Shown: positions 1 through 9,293, numbered from the stretch's first letter. The stretch: DNA of 64,000 nucleotides from Muribaculaceae bacterium (GCA_017621225.1 JAGATN010000022.1:1-64000), one strand, 5' to 3'. Program-made: numbers and translations. Notes: generated by a model from the letters alone, not told the origin.

Positions 1-183
1 TATTTTACCTGAATTATACCGTTCTTCAAAAATATCCATTGCTTCAAACGGCATAGTAAGATAAACCATACTGTTATATATAGGAGTACCGTCAGGCGTA
101 TGATATGGTTCTCCCTGACCTCTTATGATATTGTATATGTATTTGAACTGACTTTCGTTGTTCGCATTTATTGGGTTTTCCAT
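1..183 (-). CDS. Partial hypothetical protein (3' end outside window)
   Basis: An open frame begins with ATG at 183 on the minus strand and stays open for 61 codons to the left edge of the window. The visible part starts MENPINANNES and is hydrophilic, with no signal peptide or motif I recognise. It lies just downstream of the integrase, past that gene's terminator hairpin, so it is probably cargo of the same integrated element. The function is unknown. It is too short to annotate from family resemblance. Confidence 0.5.
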   Translation of the reverse strand, partial: MENPINANNESQFKYIYNIIRGQGEPYHTPDGTPIYNSMVYLTMPFEAMDIFEERYNSGKI

Positions 184-213
184 AAAGTGCTTTATTTTAG
201 GGTTGTAAAGTTA

Positions 214-246
214 CGAAAAATCCGCCTATCTGTGAATAAGCGGATT
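214..246 (-). terminator. Intrinsic terminator of the integrase gene
   Basis: Seven-base perfect inverted repeat (219-225 with 240-246). On the minus strand it is followed directly by a run of five T. It lies 23 bases past the integrase stop codon. Confidence 0.6.
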
Positions 247-268
247 CTGTAATTATATGGGAAATGTA

Positions 269-1486
269 TCAGAGCAAGTTTTTCATGGCATTGTCTATCT
301 GCTCATTGTCGAAGCTGTCAAGATAGATTTGCGTAGTGGTAAGGTCTGAATGTCCCAGTGCTTCACTGATAATAGCTACACTTGTACCTGACTTTTTTAA
401 TACACTCGCAAATGAGTGTCGGGCAACATAGGTAGTCAGATTTGCTTCGATGCCTAATTGTCTTGCTAAATATTTGAGATTTGAATTGACCTTTACCAAT
501 ATCTTGTGAATACGGTTCTGCTTCTGCTGTGCGGTCTTGTGTACTGCCTTATCAAGAATAGGAAACAAATAACCGTTTATTCCATTCTCATATTTAGAGA
601 GAATAGCGTTAGCTTCATCGCATAAACCAATGGTGATTTTCTTTCCTGTTTTTTGACGGACGTAATTTAATCTGCCATTTGTAATATTCTCCGTTGTCAG
701 GTTGGCTATATCTGTAAAGTTAATACCACCGCACAGATAACTAAACATAAAAATATCTCGGCTCAACTCCATGTACTGACGCTTGCCCTCTATCGGCTGA
801 CACTCTTTGATTTCTAAAATATCCGTTTTAGCGATTGCTCTCTTTTGAGTGGAAGTATCAAATTTGTTAATCTTGTAATCATCAAACGGATAGTCTGACT
901 TACGAGCACATTTTGCCTGAATAGCTTTGTTATACGCACTTCTCAACGTGCGAAACAATAGACTGATAGTCGTTTCTTTGTTTCCCTTTGACCGTAACCA
1001 CCTCTCATATTTGCAGAGCCATTCCATATCTATATGGCTGAAAGGAATATCAAGTTTACCTTTGTTAAAGACTTTCAGGGAATTATAAGACCCTTTATAG
1101 ATAAGACGATTGCCACAACGCTCAGAACGTGCGTATTCTTCAATCAGTTCAACGTAGAACTCTTCTACCGTCTTTGGAGTAAAATTGTCCCTCTGCGATT
1201 TAAGGAGGGTTGAGGCTGTATAATCTCGTTGCTCTGAGTTTAGTGTGAGTACACGGCTTTGTAGCTCTGCTTGTTTAGCTATGATGATTTTTAGAATTTG
1301 CTCACGATTTGGGCAACTTGCTTTTGGTGCGTTTTTAGAAAAGCTCCAATGTTTGGGATTGACAGATATACCTAAACTCCGATAAATCTTCTTTCCATCT
1401 TTGCAAACACGGAGCATCAGGGGGTGTTCGCCATTTGCAAGGGTTTTCGACTTGTAGCAAACTACTGAAAATGTTGCGTTTGACAT
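269..1486 (-). CDS. Tyrosine recombinase / integrase of an integrated element
   Basis: Site-specific recombinase of the phage-integrase family in the Bacteroidetes style: an N-terminal arm-type DNA-binding region, a SAM-like core-binding domain around residues 100-200, and a C-terminal catalytic domain. The catalytic end shows R356-H357, G378-H379 and the nucleophile Tyr388 near the C-terminus. The box I region reads LCGGINFTDIANL, so the usual arginine is not where expected; IntDOT-type integrases are known to lack it too. I chose the ATG at 1486; a GTG at 1519 in the same frame would add 11 residues. The gene sits next to tRNA-Gly(CCC) and is more AT-rich than the chromosome around it, which fits a mobile element integrated at that tRNA and extending left out of the window. 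Confidence 0.9.
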   Translation of the reverse strand: MSNATFSVVCYKSKTLANGEHPLMLRVCKDGKKIYRSLGISVNPKHWSFSKNAPKASCPNREQILKIIIAKQAELQSRVLTLNSEQRDYTASTLLKSQRDNFTPKTVEEFYVELIEEYARSERCGNRLIYKGSYNSLKVFNKGKLDIPFSHIDMEWLCKYERWLRSKGNKETTISLLFRTLRSAYNKAIQAKCARKSDYPFDDYKINKFDTSTQKRAIAKTDILEIKECQPIEGKRQYMELSRDIFMFSYLCGGINFTDIANLTTENITNGRLNYVRQKTGKKITIGLCDEANAILSKYENGINGYLFPILDKAVHKTAQQKQNRIHKILVKVNSNLKYLARQLGIEANLTTYVARHSFASVLKKSGTSVAIISEALGHSDLTTTQIYLDSFDNEQIDNAMKNLL

Positions 1487-1554
1487 TTCTCTACGGTTTA
1501 ACTCTTGGTTTAACTCCACAATGTCAAAACAGAGAATTCCTGAATATCAAATAA

Positions 1555-1594
1555 AGAAAAATCTGACAGCTAACCGAAGTTAATTGTCAGATTT
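1555..1594 (-). terminator. Terminator downstream of tRNA-Gly
   Basis: A ten-base perfect inverted repeat (1559-1568 with 1585-1594) has an inner TAAC/GTTA stem capped by TTCG. On the minus strand it is followed by TTTTTCTTTATTT. It ends tRNA-Gly transcription and separates the tRNA from the integrase gene. Confidence 0.75.
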
Positions 1595-1598
1595 ACAA

Positions 1599-1620
1599 TG
1601 GAGCGGCAAACGAGGCTCGA
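1599..1620 (-). other. Putative attachment site at the tRNA-Gly 3' end
   Basis: The 3' end of tRNA-Gly, including the T-arm half, acceptor strand and encoded CCA, faces the integrase gene 113 bases away. tRNA 3' ends are the classic target of tyrosine recombinases. The partner site would lie left of the window, so this is inference from position alone. Confidence 0.35.
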
Positions 1621-1674
1621 ACTCGCGACCCTCAGCTTGGGAAGCTGATGCTCTACCAACTGAGCTACTACCGC
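1599..1674 (-). tRNA. tRNA-Gly (anticodon CCC)
   Basis: The cloverleaf can be drawn by eye: acceptor GCGGTAG pairs with TTGCCGC, the D-stem is GCTC/GAGC, the anticodon stem TCAGC/GCTGA holds the loop TTCCCAA, and the T-arm is GCGAG/CTCGT with loop TTCGAGC. The discriminator is T and CCA is encoded. A hairpin terminator follows, and a TAAATTTG promoter element lies upstream. Confidence 0.95.
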
Positions 1675-1697
1675 AATAATCCCACTCTATTTTTGTG

Positions 1698-1705
1698 CAA
1701 ATTTA
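1698..1705 (-). promoter_or_regulatory. -7 element for tRNA-Gly
   Basis: TAAATTTG on the minus strand, 24 bases before the mature tRNA 5' end, matches the Bacteroidetes -7 consensus TAnnTTTG. No convincing -33 TTTG is seen. Confidence 0.5.
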
Positions 1706-1810
1706 GATGAAAATATTGAAACATTCAGCAATCACAGCCATAAAAATATCTTCACGACGAATTTTTGCCTTACAAGCCATAGAGCCGATACACAGTCATA
1801 CGAAACGGCA

Positions 1811-1836
1811 CATAAGCAAGCAAACATAAGCAAGCA
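1811..1836. repeat. Two copies of a 12-base direct repeat
   Basis: CATAAGCAAGCA occurs at 1811-1822 and again at 1825-1836, directly beside the terminator hairpin of the TPR lipoprotein gene. Probably local slippage; no function seen. Confidence 0.5.
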
Positions 1837-1866
1837 GGGTCACGCCCCATTTGGCATGACCCTGCT
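1833..1866 (-). terminator. Hairpin terminator of the TPR lipoprotein gene
   Basis: Ten-base perfect stem (1833-1842 with 1857-1866), 26 bases past the stop codon. The following T-tract is weak. Confidence 0.55.
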
Positions 1867-1891
1867 ACATTATATATCGTTATAGTATTAT

Positions 1892-3580
1892 TTACTTAAC
1901 GAGGTTAGAGATGTTGAACTTAGCAAATTCAAGGTCGTTAGCTGCAATCTTAGCGAATGAGTTGTCAAGCTTGATAGCCTGTGCAAGATTCGACGAAAGC
2001 ATCTGAGAGTTGTTGGTACGTGCACCGAGAATAGCCATCAGGTAGTAAGTAGTTGCATCGGGGTTCTTAACAGCCGAGAGGGTGTTCTTAGCCTTGCTGT
2101 AATCCTTGGTGAGGATCTGAGAAAGAGCGGCATTGTTGCTCTTGCTGTCGCCAAATGCCTTAACGGCAGCGGCAGCGTCACCCTGCTTGAGGTAGAACAC
2201 GCCAAGAGCGTCGTTAAGTTCCTTCAAACCACCGGCATTGCCGAAGCTGCGGTTAGCAGCAGCGTAGTCCTGGTTGAGGAGCGATACCAAACCGAGGTTC
2301 ATCTGAGCTTCTGCGCTCTGAGGAGCCAACTTGGCAGCCTGCTGGAAGCTCTTTTGAGCAGCAGCATAGTTCTTGGCGATGTACTGAGTCATACCGAGGT
2401 TGTTGAAGCCACGGAAGTCCTGAGGATAGATGCGAGTAGCAGCTTCGTAAATCTTCATCTTGCGGCCATTGTCTTCAGTAAGAGTGGCAGCATAAAGAAG
2501 TTCGTCAACGTTCAATGCCGAAGGATTGGTGTTGAAGTACTGGTTGATTTCAGCATCGCTCTTGCCGATTACGTTGATAGAAGCGGTAAGACGAGAGTAA
2601 CGGAGCTGAGGAAGGATGGTCTTAGCCAATTCGTCGAATACGTTTGACATATTGCGGATTTCGCGGTCGCGAACTTCGGGATCCTTGTACATCTTAAGAA
2701 CACTGAGGATAAGATCCTTGTCCTGGATATTGCTTGCTTCAACGAGCTTCTGGAAACCTTCCCAGTCTTCCGGAGTGAACTGAGCGGTGAGTTCACCGAA
2801 TTCAGTGATGTTTTCCTTTGCGAGAGTCTTTTCGAGGTAACCCTTGGTGTTCTTTTCACGCTTTTCGGCAAGCTGAGTGTTGAATGCATACGGACCGTCA
2901 GGTGAAGCGAACGACGAAATGTTAAGTTCTTCGATAACGCGAGAAGTGTCGGCGTTTGCATTGCGAACAGCTTCGTTCCAAGCCTTCATGGCATCAGAGT
3001 TGAGCTGATTTTCGCGAAGGTTTGCCACGTTGATAAGGAAGAGAATGTCAGCTTTGTACTTCTCGTTGATGATGCGCTGGAACTTGTCGGGAGCAAGTGC
3101 GGGGTTAACCGAACCTGCATCTGCCAAAGCAGCGGTAGCGATTACGCCATCAGCAACCTTGACGCGGGGAAGCACGTACTGCTTTTTGCCCTGCTTAACG
3201 TCGAAGTTAAGATAGAGTTCGCTCTTCATCATATCGGGAGTGTAAGCGAAATTCACGGGGATGGTCATATTGCCGCCACGGTTGTAGTTGATGACCGATG
3301 CGTTGCCACGCACCTTTTCGCCCTGGAAGGCAACGGGAGCCGAAGTGCTCTCTGTACCGGCATATACGAGTACGGGAGTAACTGTTACTTCAGCATTTTT
3401 CTTAAAGAACTTGGCGGGGATGTTGCCCGACACAGTGGCCGGAACTGAGGTTCCCACTACTTCAAGCGGATTAGGATTGGTAGTGAAGTAGTCAGCTTTA
3501 AACTGACCCATCTTCTTGCTACAACCTGTCATCACAAGCATCGCGCCCATTGCGAGGGCGAGCAAATTTGACTTTCTCAT
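1892..3580 (-). CDS. TPR-containing lipoprotein with an OmpA-like segment
   Basis: Outer-envelope lipoprotein of 562 residues. The signal sequence ends in a lipobox with Cys20 (MTGC). Residues about 30-150 look like beta-sandwich material. Around residues 170-260 there is a segment resembling an OmpA-type peptidoglycan-binding domain: the phrase SSFASPDGPYAFN followed by LAEKREKN matches the family's usual ASPDG...N..L...R pattern. Residues about 375-500 hold two or three TPR units rich in Ala and Asn. This suggests a periplasmic scaffold tethered to membrane and cell wall. The gene stands alone, divergent from speA, with its own TATATTTG promoter and hairpin terminator. The exact partner is unknown. 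The lipoprotein and TPR calls are secure; the OmpA-like call is moderate. Confidence 0.8.
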   Translation of the reverse strand: MRKSNLLALAMGAMLVMTGCSKKMGQFKADYFTTNPNPLEVVGTSVPATVSGNIPAKFFKKNAEVTVTPVLVYAGTESTSAPVAFQGEKVRGNASVINYNRGGNMTIPVNFAYTPDMMKSELYLNFDVKQGKKQYVLPRVKVADGVIATAALADAGSVNPALAPDKFQRIINEKYKADILFLINVANLRENQLNSDAMKAWNEAVRNANADTSRVIEELNISSFASPDGPYAFNTQLAEKREKNTKGYLEKTLAKENITEFGELTAQFTPEDWEGFQKLVEASNIQDKDLILSVLKMYKDPEVRDREIRNMSNVFDELAKTILPQLRYSRLTASINVIGKSDAEINQYFNTNPSALNVDELLYAATLTEDNGRKMKIYEAATRIYPQDFRGFNNLGMTQYIAKNYAAAQKSFQQAAKLAPQSAEAQMNLGLVSLLNQDYAAANRSFGNAGGLKELNDALGVFYLKQGDAAAAVKAFGDSKSNNAALSQILTKDYSKAKNTLSAVKNPDATTYYLMAILGARTNNSQMLSSNLAQAIKLDNSFAKIAANDLEFAKFNISNLVK

Positions 3581-3659
3581 AACTGATTTTTTTGTGTATA
3601 CGAAATGTTTATTTAGTTAAAACGATTGGCAGTGGGCATAGCCCCACAATTTGCAACTG

Positions 3660-3667
3660 CAAATATA
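3660..3667 (-). promoter_or_regulatory. -7 element of the TPR lipoprotein gene
   Basis: TATATTTG on the minus strand, 80 bases upstream of the ATG, is an exact match to the Bacteroidetes -7 consensus. An upstream TTG is present at a shorter than usual distance. Confidence 0.55.
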
Positions 3668-3772
3668 GTGATTTTTAACTTCACAACGGTTAACATACGC
3701 TAATTTTATATGCTTTTTAATGCAAAATTCAATTAAATCGCATAATGGGCACTCAAAATGATGAATAATGAC

Positions 3773-3780
3773 TAATTTTG
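3773..3780 (+). promoter_or_regulatory. -7 element of speA
   Basis: TAATTTTG matches TAnnTTTG and lies 79 bases before the speA ATG. No clear -33 TTTG is seen. Confidence 0.45.
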
Positions 3781-3859
3781 CTTTGTTTTAAGTCATAGTC
3801 ATAAACAACGACACTCATTTTTAATAAATACATCCAATAACTATTTCAATCTTTTGCCG

Positions 3860-5758
3860 ATGAGAAAATGGCGCATTGAAGACAGTGCTGAGCTGTACAA
3901 CATCAATGGTTGGGGAAGAAAATACTTCTCCATAAATGAAAAGGGGCACATTGCTGTAACCCCGCGCGAGGGATATGCCTCGGTCGACCTCAAAGAAATC
4001 ATGGACGAGCTTCAGGTTCGTGATGTCACGGCTCCGCTTTTGCTGCGATTTCCCGACATTCTCGACAACCGCATCGAAAAAATCTCCAATTGTTTCAAGC
4101 AGGCTGCCGAGGAATACAACTATCAGGCCCAGAATTTCATAATATACCCCATAAAGGTCAATCAAATGCGTCCGGTGGTGGAAGAAATAGTAAGCCACGG
4201 CCGTAAATTCAACATCGGACTCGAAGCCGGTTCGAAACCCGAGCTTCACGCCGTGTTGGCTACCAACATTGCCGACAACGCATTGATAATATGCAATGGC
4301 TACAAGGACGAGAAGTTCGTAGAGCTGGCGCTGTTGGCACAGAAGATGGGTCGGCGCATATATCTCGTGGTCGAAAAGATCAACGAACTGGTATTGATTG
4401 CCGACGTGGCAAAACGATTGAAGATATTGCCCAACATAGGCATCCGTATCAAGCTGTCGGCTTCGGGAGCCGGAAAATGGGAAGAATCGGGAGGCGACCA
4501 ATCGAAATTCGGCCTGAACTCGAGCGAATTGCTCGAAGCCCTCGACCTTCTGGAAAAGAACAAAATGGTCGACTGCCTGAAGCTCATACACTTCCACATC
4601 GGCAGTCAGGTCACAAAAATTCGCCGCATAAAGAATGCGCTTCGCGAAGCGACGCAATTTTACGTGCAGCTCTCGCGAATGGGCTTCAACATCGACTTCA
4701 TCGACATAGGAGGCGGCCTGGGCGTCGACTACGACGGCACACGCAACTCGGCATCCGAAAGCTCCATGAACTACTCGATACAGGAGTATGCCAACGACTC
4801 CGTGTCGGCGCTCGTGGATGCCTGCGAGAAAAACGGCATCAAGCAGCCCAACATAATAACCGAGAGCGGACGATCGCTCACCGCACACCACTCGGTGCTC
4901 GTGTTCGAGGTACTCGAAACCACTTCACTGCCCGAATGGAAAGACTCGGAAGAAACCGGGCCCGACGATCACGAGCTGGCGCGCGAACTTTACGAAATAT
5001 GGGATCGCCTCGATCAGCCGCGACTGTTCGAAAGCTGGCACGACGCCCTTCAGATACGCGAAGAAGCCCTCGACCTTTTCAGCCTGGGCATGCTCGATCT
5101 GCGCACGCGCGCACAAATCGAAAAACTGTTCTGGTCAATAGCGCGCGAAGTAGGAGACATAGCCAACGGCATGAAGCACGCGCCCGAGGAGTTGCGCAAG
5201 ATAGCAAAAATGCTCCCCGACAAATACTTCTGCAACTTCTCGCTATTCCAGTCGCTCACCGATTCATGGGCCATCGACCAGGTATTCCCGATAGTGCCCA
5301 TAAGCCGACTCGACGAAAAGCCCAACCGCACATGCTCGATACAGGACATAACCTGCGACAGCGACGGAAAGATATCGCACTTCATCACCAACCATGGCGT
5401 GACGTCGGCACTGCCCGTTCACTCCATCAAGCCCGACGAGCCATATTATTTAGGTGTATTCCTTGTGGGGGCATACCAGGAGATACTCGGCGACATGCAC
5501 AATCTGTTCGGCGATACCAATGCCGTGCACATAAGCGTGTACAAGGATCGCTACGAAATCGACCGCGTGATCGACGGCGAAACGGTGGCCGAAGTGCTCG
5601 ATTACGTGCAGTTCAACCCCAAGAAGCTCGTGCGCAACGTAGAGACATGGGTAACCGCCTCCATGAAATCGGGCAAGATATCGCCCGAAGAAGGACGCGA
5701 ATTCCTGAGCAACTATCGCTCGGGGCTATATGGCTATACGTATCTCGAAAAAGAATAA
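3860..5758 (+). CDS. speA: Biosynthetic arginine decarboxylase
   Basis: PLP-dependent enzyme that converts arginine to agmatine, the first step of the agmatine route to putrescine/spermidine. The 632-residue length and the MRKWRIED start are typical of Bacteroidales SpeA. The fold III barrel carries the PLP lysine in YPIKVNQ (K99), then HFHIGSQ, the glycine loop GGGLGVDYDG and ESGR. The C-terminal domain has CDSDG, which supplies the catalytic Cys/Asp at the dimer interface. I chose the ATG at 3860; a TTG two codons upstream is possible but the family starts at MRKW. truA follows after 18 bases, so the two are probably cotranscribed. The long open frames on the other strand and in the +2 frame here are shadows. 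Confidence 0.97.
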   Translation: MRKWRIEDSAELYNINGWGRKYFSINEKGHIAVTPREGYASVDLKEIMDELQVRDVTAPLLLRFPDILDNRIEKISNCFKQAAEEYNYQAQNFIIYPIKVNQMRPVVEEIVSHGRKFNIGLEAGSKPELHAVLATNIADNALIICNGYKDEKFVELALLAQKMGRRIYLVVEKINELVLIADVAKRLKILPNIGIRIKLSASGAGKWEESGGDQSKFGLNSSELLEALDLLEKNKMVDCLKLIHFHIGSQVTKIRRIKNALREATQFYVQLSRMGFNIDFIDIGGGLGVDYDGTRNSASESSMNYSIQEYANDSVSALVDACEKNGIKQPNIITESGRSLTAHHSVLVFEVLETTSLPEWKDSEETGPDDHELARELYEIWDRLDQPRLFESWHDALQIREEALDLFSLGMLDLRTRAQIEKLFWSIAREVGDIANGMKHAPEELRKIAKMLPDKYFCNFSLFQSLTDSWAIDQVFPIVPISRLDEKPNRTCSIQDITCDSDGKISHFITNHGVTSALPVHSIKPDEPYYLGVFLVGAYQEILGDMHNLFGDTNAVHISVYKDRYEIDRVIDGETVAEVLDYVQFNPKKLVRNVETWVTASMKSGKISPEEGREFLSNYRSGLYGYTYLEKE

Positions 5759-5776
5759 CCCAAAACACGCAAGCCG

Positions 5777-6529
5777 GTGCCACGATATTTCATGCATCTT
5801 GCCTACCGTGGAGCGCCATTCCACGGATGGCAGTCACAGCCCAACGCAGTGAGCGTGCAGTCGACAATCGAGCAAGCGCTGTCAACCATAATGCGCCGCC
5901 AAATAAAAATAACCGGTGCCGGGCGCACCGACACCGGGGTGAGCGCGCGCAAAATGGTAGCGCACTTCGACGTCGACCAACCGCTTTCCGACGAGCAAAA
6001 GACGGTGGTCGCCCTCAATTCGCTCGTGGGCCGCGACATCGCCATCTACTCCATAACGCGCGTCCATGACGACGCGCACGCGCGCTTCGACGCCACGTCG
6101 CGCACCTACCGCTATTTTGCCACCACCGTCAAGTCGCCATTTTTCCACACGTTGGCATGGCAAGCCTCTCCCCGCCTCGATTTCGAAGCCATGAATCGCG
6201 CGGCCGCCATTCTGCCCACGGTCAGCGACTTCACCTCGTTTGCCAAGCTACACTCCGACGCCAAGACCAACATATGCAAGGTGACCCGCGCATCGTGGAG
6301 CCCTATCGACGACAAAGGGTGGATGTTTGAGATAACCGCCGACCGATTTCTGCGCACCATGGTGCGCTCCATCGTAGGCACGCTCGTCGAAGTAGGGCGA
6401 GGAAAAATGTCGGAATCGCAGTTTCTCGACGTGATCAACGCCCGCAACCGATGCGAAGCCGGCACTTCGATGCCGCCGCAGGCACTTTATCTCTGGGACA
6501 TCACCTATCCGTATTATTCCACTTTATGA
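5777..6529 (+). CDS. truA: tRNA pseudouridine synthase A
   Basis: Makes pseudouridine at positions 38-40 of the tRNA anticodon stem-loop. The catalytic aspartate is Asp52 in GAGRTDTGVSA, and the N-terminus MPRYFMHLAYRG matches the first strand of the family. The length of 250 residues is normal. Translation starts with GTG; no ATG fits that keeps the first beta strand. It follows speA closely on the same strand and probably shares its transcript. Confidence 0.95.
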   Translation: MPRYFMHLAYRGAPFHGWQSQPNAVSVQSTIEQALSTIMRRQIKITGAGRTDTGVSARKMVAHFDVDQPLSDEQKTVVALNSLVGRDIAIYSITRVHDDAHARFDATSRTYRYFATTVKSPFFHTLAWQASPRLDFEAMNRAAAILPTVSDFTSFAKLHSDAKTNICKVTRASWSPIDDKGWMFEITADRFLRTMVRSIVGTLVEVGRGKMSESQFLDVINARNRCEAGTSMPPQALYLWDITYPYYSTL

Positions 6530-6642
6530 AACTATATTCATAAAACTCATACACAATTACGAAAATAATGCTTAACTTTAAGGCTGCATAGCCCATATGC
6601 ATCACAACGACCGGAAAAACTATAAACCCTAACACATAAGAG

Positions 6643-9231
6643 ATGAAAAAGAATTTTGCACTTTCGCTTGCCATCGGCATCATCATGATACCGGCATTAG
6701 CGTATGCATCCTCAAAATCCGAGAATGCAGGCAAGCGCGCCAAGGCGCTCGACAACACGCTTTGGAATCAGTCGGAATGGATTTCAGTTGCCAATGCGCC
6801 GGTGGTAACGGGGCCGATATCCGGAACTAACGAGCGCGCCGCCGATGGTGCCGGATGGTTCGTTTCGACCGTCAAAAACGACAAGAAAGTAACTTCGGCA
6901 CGATGGATGACCACCGGATTGGGCGTTTACGACTTGTTTGTAAACGGCAAAACCATAGGCGATGAGGTGCTAAAACCCGGCTTCACCCACTACGCCAAGA
7001 CCAAACGCTCATTTACATACGACGTTACCGATGCCATCTCGAAAAAGCCCGGTGCCGAAAACGTATTTGCCGTACAGGTCACTCCCGGATGGTGGGCCGA
7101 CAAAATCATAACCCCCGGCGGAATCGACGGAATGATAGGCAAAAAAGTGGCATTTCGTGGCGTACTTGAACTCACGTTTGCCGACGGCACAAAAAAATGC
7201 TACGGCACCAACACCACCGATTGGAAAGCAGGCATAGCCGGCCCGGTGACACATGCCGACATATTCGACGGCGAGGAATACGATGCGCGCATCAAGCCCG
7301 GATATCTTACTCCCGAAAAATTGTCGAAACCCGAAATCAACAACGAGTTCAACGGCGAGATATTACCGTCGGAAGGTGCCGAGATATATCTGCGCAACGA
7401 CCTTGCCATGACTCCGCAAAAGGCATACATATGGAAAGGCGTTACGGGCAACACCGACGATGCTTTCGGCAAAGTGACCATAACCAAGGAATTTGCCCCC
7501 GGCCAGGAAATAGTACTGCAACCGGGCGAAAACTTGGTTGTCGACTTCGGCCAGAACAGCTCGGCCGTACCTGAATTCGTATTCGCTGCAAAAGAGGGAA
7601 CGAAGCTTCGCTTCCTCCCTTCCGAGATACTCAACGACGGCAACGGCGCGAAAAGCCGTGGCATGGACGGCCCCGAGGGTAGCGTTCACCGCCTGAGCCT
7701 GCGCACTCCCGACATAGCCTTCAGAGCCGACTACACATTCGCCGGCAACGACGGATACGTAACGTATCAGCCCCGATACACCTTCTTCGGCTACCGCTTC
7801 GCCTCAATAACGGCCGACAACGAAGTACGCATCAAATCAATCAAATCGATTCCGGTAACCTCCATAGCCCAAGACCTGGAGATAGGCAAAATAACTACCG
7901 GAAACGATATGATAAACAAACTGATATCGAACACCATGTGGGGCATGCGCTCAAACTATCTGTCGGTGCCCACCGACTGCCCGCAGCGCAACGAACGCCT
8001 CGGATGGACAGGCGACACCCAGGCATTTGCCGAAACCGGCTCATTCTTCGCCCGCACCTCCGACTTTTTCCATAAATGGCTACGCGACATGCGCGACACT
8101 CAAACCGAAGAAGGCGCTTATCCCGGCGTGGCTCCAAGCGCACAATACGGCAGCAACGAAGTGGGCCGCGTGGGATGGTCTGACTGCGGCATCATAGTGC
8201 CCTGGACCATGTGGAAACAATTCAACAACACCAAAGTGATCGACGAAAACTGGGATGCCATGGAAAAATACATCAACTTCGGCGCACCCCACAAATTCGA
8301 TCACTCCGCCCTCAAGCACATCAACGGCAATTTCCAATGGGCCGACTGGCTCAGCTACGAACCCCTCGAAAGCTGCAGCGGCAAATATTGGATGCAAAAA
8401 GATGGTCAGAACGTAGTAAATCCCGATGCGCTGGAATACTGGAGCTTCCTTTGGGGCTGCTACTGGCACAGCAACTCGGAAATGATGCGCGACATGGCAA
8501 AAGCCACCAACCGCAATGCCGACAAATACGTTGCCATGGAGCTCGAATCGAAGAATTATCTCAAAGACCGCTTTCTCAACGAGGACGGCACATTTAAGAC
8601 CGAAATACTCAACACCATGCAGACTCCGGCACTGTTCGCTCTCCGCAACAATCTCGTCGAGGGAACGGCAAAGGACAACATGATCAAACGTCTTCGCCAA
8701 AACTTCGCCGACCACGGAAACTGCCTGCAGACAGGCTTTCTCGGCACCTCCATCCTCATGCCCACGCTAACCGAAAACGGCATGAACGACGTAGCCTACG
8801 AGCTGCTTTTCCAACGCAAAAATCCCAGCTGGCTGTACTCGATCGACAATGGAGCCACCACCATATGGGAACGCTGGAACAGCTACATGATTGAGCACGG
8901 CATGGGCCCGCAAGGCATGAACAGCTTCAACCACTACGCTTACGGATGCGTATGCGAGTGGATGTGGGAAACCATGGCCGGAATATCGTCAGACACATCG
9001 GCCCCCGGCTTCAAACGCATAATCATGAAACCCGTTCCCGACAAGCGCCTGGGCTTCGTGAAAGCTGAATACGCCTCTGCCGCCGGCCTCATCAAGAGTC
9101 ACTGGAAATACGACGGCGACAAGTGGATATGGAAATTCACCGTACCCAAGGGTGCCGTGGCCGAAGTGACGCTACCCGGCGAAACCGAATCAAAAGAATA
9201 TAAATCAGGTTCATACACCATAGTACGATAA
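6643..9231 (+). CDS. Alpha-L-rhamnosidase, GH78
   Basis: Exported glycosidase that removes alpha-L-rhamnose from plant polysaccharides or glycosides. There is a signal peptide (about residues 1-22, MKKNFALSLAIG...AYA). N-terminal beta-sandwich domains follow (about 30-400), then the (alpha/alpha)6 catalytic barrel, which begins with the GH78 signature DCPQRNERLGWTGD at residues 445-458. Glu743 in TTIWERWNSY is a likely catalytic acid/base, and a C-terminal beta domain follows. The length (862) is usual for the family. It stands alone between truA and purF, with a strong hairpin behind it and no SusC/SusD partner. Confidence 0.93.
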   Translation: MKKNFALSLAIGIIMIPALAYASSKSENAGKRAKALDNTLWNQSEWISVANAPVVTGPISGTNERAADGAGWFVSTVKNDKKVTSARWMTTGLGVYDLFVNGKTIGDEVLKPGFTHYAKTKRSFTYDVTDAISKKPGAENVFAVQVTPGWWADKIITPGGIDGMIGKKVAFRGVLELTFADGTKKCYGTNTTDWKAGIAGPVTHADIFDGEEYDARIKPGYLTPEKLSKPEINNEFNGEILPSEGAEIYLRNDLAMTPQKAYIWKGVTGNTDDAFGKVTITKEFAPGQEIVLQPGENLVVDFGQNSSAVPEFVFAAKEGTKLRFLPSEILNDGNGAKSRGMDGPEGSVHRLSLRTPDIAFRADYTFAGNDGYVTYQPRYTFFGYRFASITADNEVRIKSIKSIPVTSIAQDLEIGKITTGNDMINKLISNTMWGMRSNYLSVPTDCPQRNERLGWTGDTQAFAETGSFFARTSDFFHKWLRDMRDTQTEEGAYPGVAPSAQYGSNEVGRVGWSDCGIIVPWTMWKQFNNTKVIDENWDAMEKYINFGAPHKFDHSALKHINGNFQWADWLSYEPLESCSGKYWMQKDGQNVVNPDALEYWSFLWGCYWHSNSEMMRDMAKATNRNADKYVAMELESKNYLKDRFLNEDGTFKTEILNTMQTPALFALRNNLVEGTAKDNMIKRLRQNFADHGNCLQTGFLGTSILMPTLTENGMNDVAYELLFQRKNPSWLYSIDNGATTIWERWNSYMIEHGMGPQGMNSFNHYAYGCVCEWMWETMAGISSDTSAPGFKRIIMKPVPDKRLGFVKAEYASAAGLIKSHWKYDGDKWIWKFTVPKGAVAEVTLPGETESKEYKSGSYTIVR

Positions 9232-9259
9232 GCTCGACGAAAAGTCGACCCGACATTAT

Positions 9260-9293
9260 GCGGGGGAGCACCAAAATTAAGGCGCTCCCCCGC
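9260..9293 (+). terminator. Strong hairpin after the GH78 gene
   Basis: Ten-base perfect GC-rich stem (GCGGGGGAGC at 9260-9269 with 9284-9293), 28 bases past the stop. It lacks a T-tract, so it may act as a transcript-stabilising or weak terminator hairpin. Confidence 0.5.

Noticed and set aside
3821-4891. Open frame of 356 codons on the minus strand opposite speA
   Set aside because: speA is certain from its motifs; the opposite frame has no family resemblance and follows from the codon bias of speA.
4291-6069. Open frame of 592 codons in another plus frame across speA and truA
   Set aside because: Arg/His-rich shadow translation that overlaps two well identified genes.
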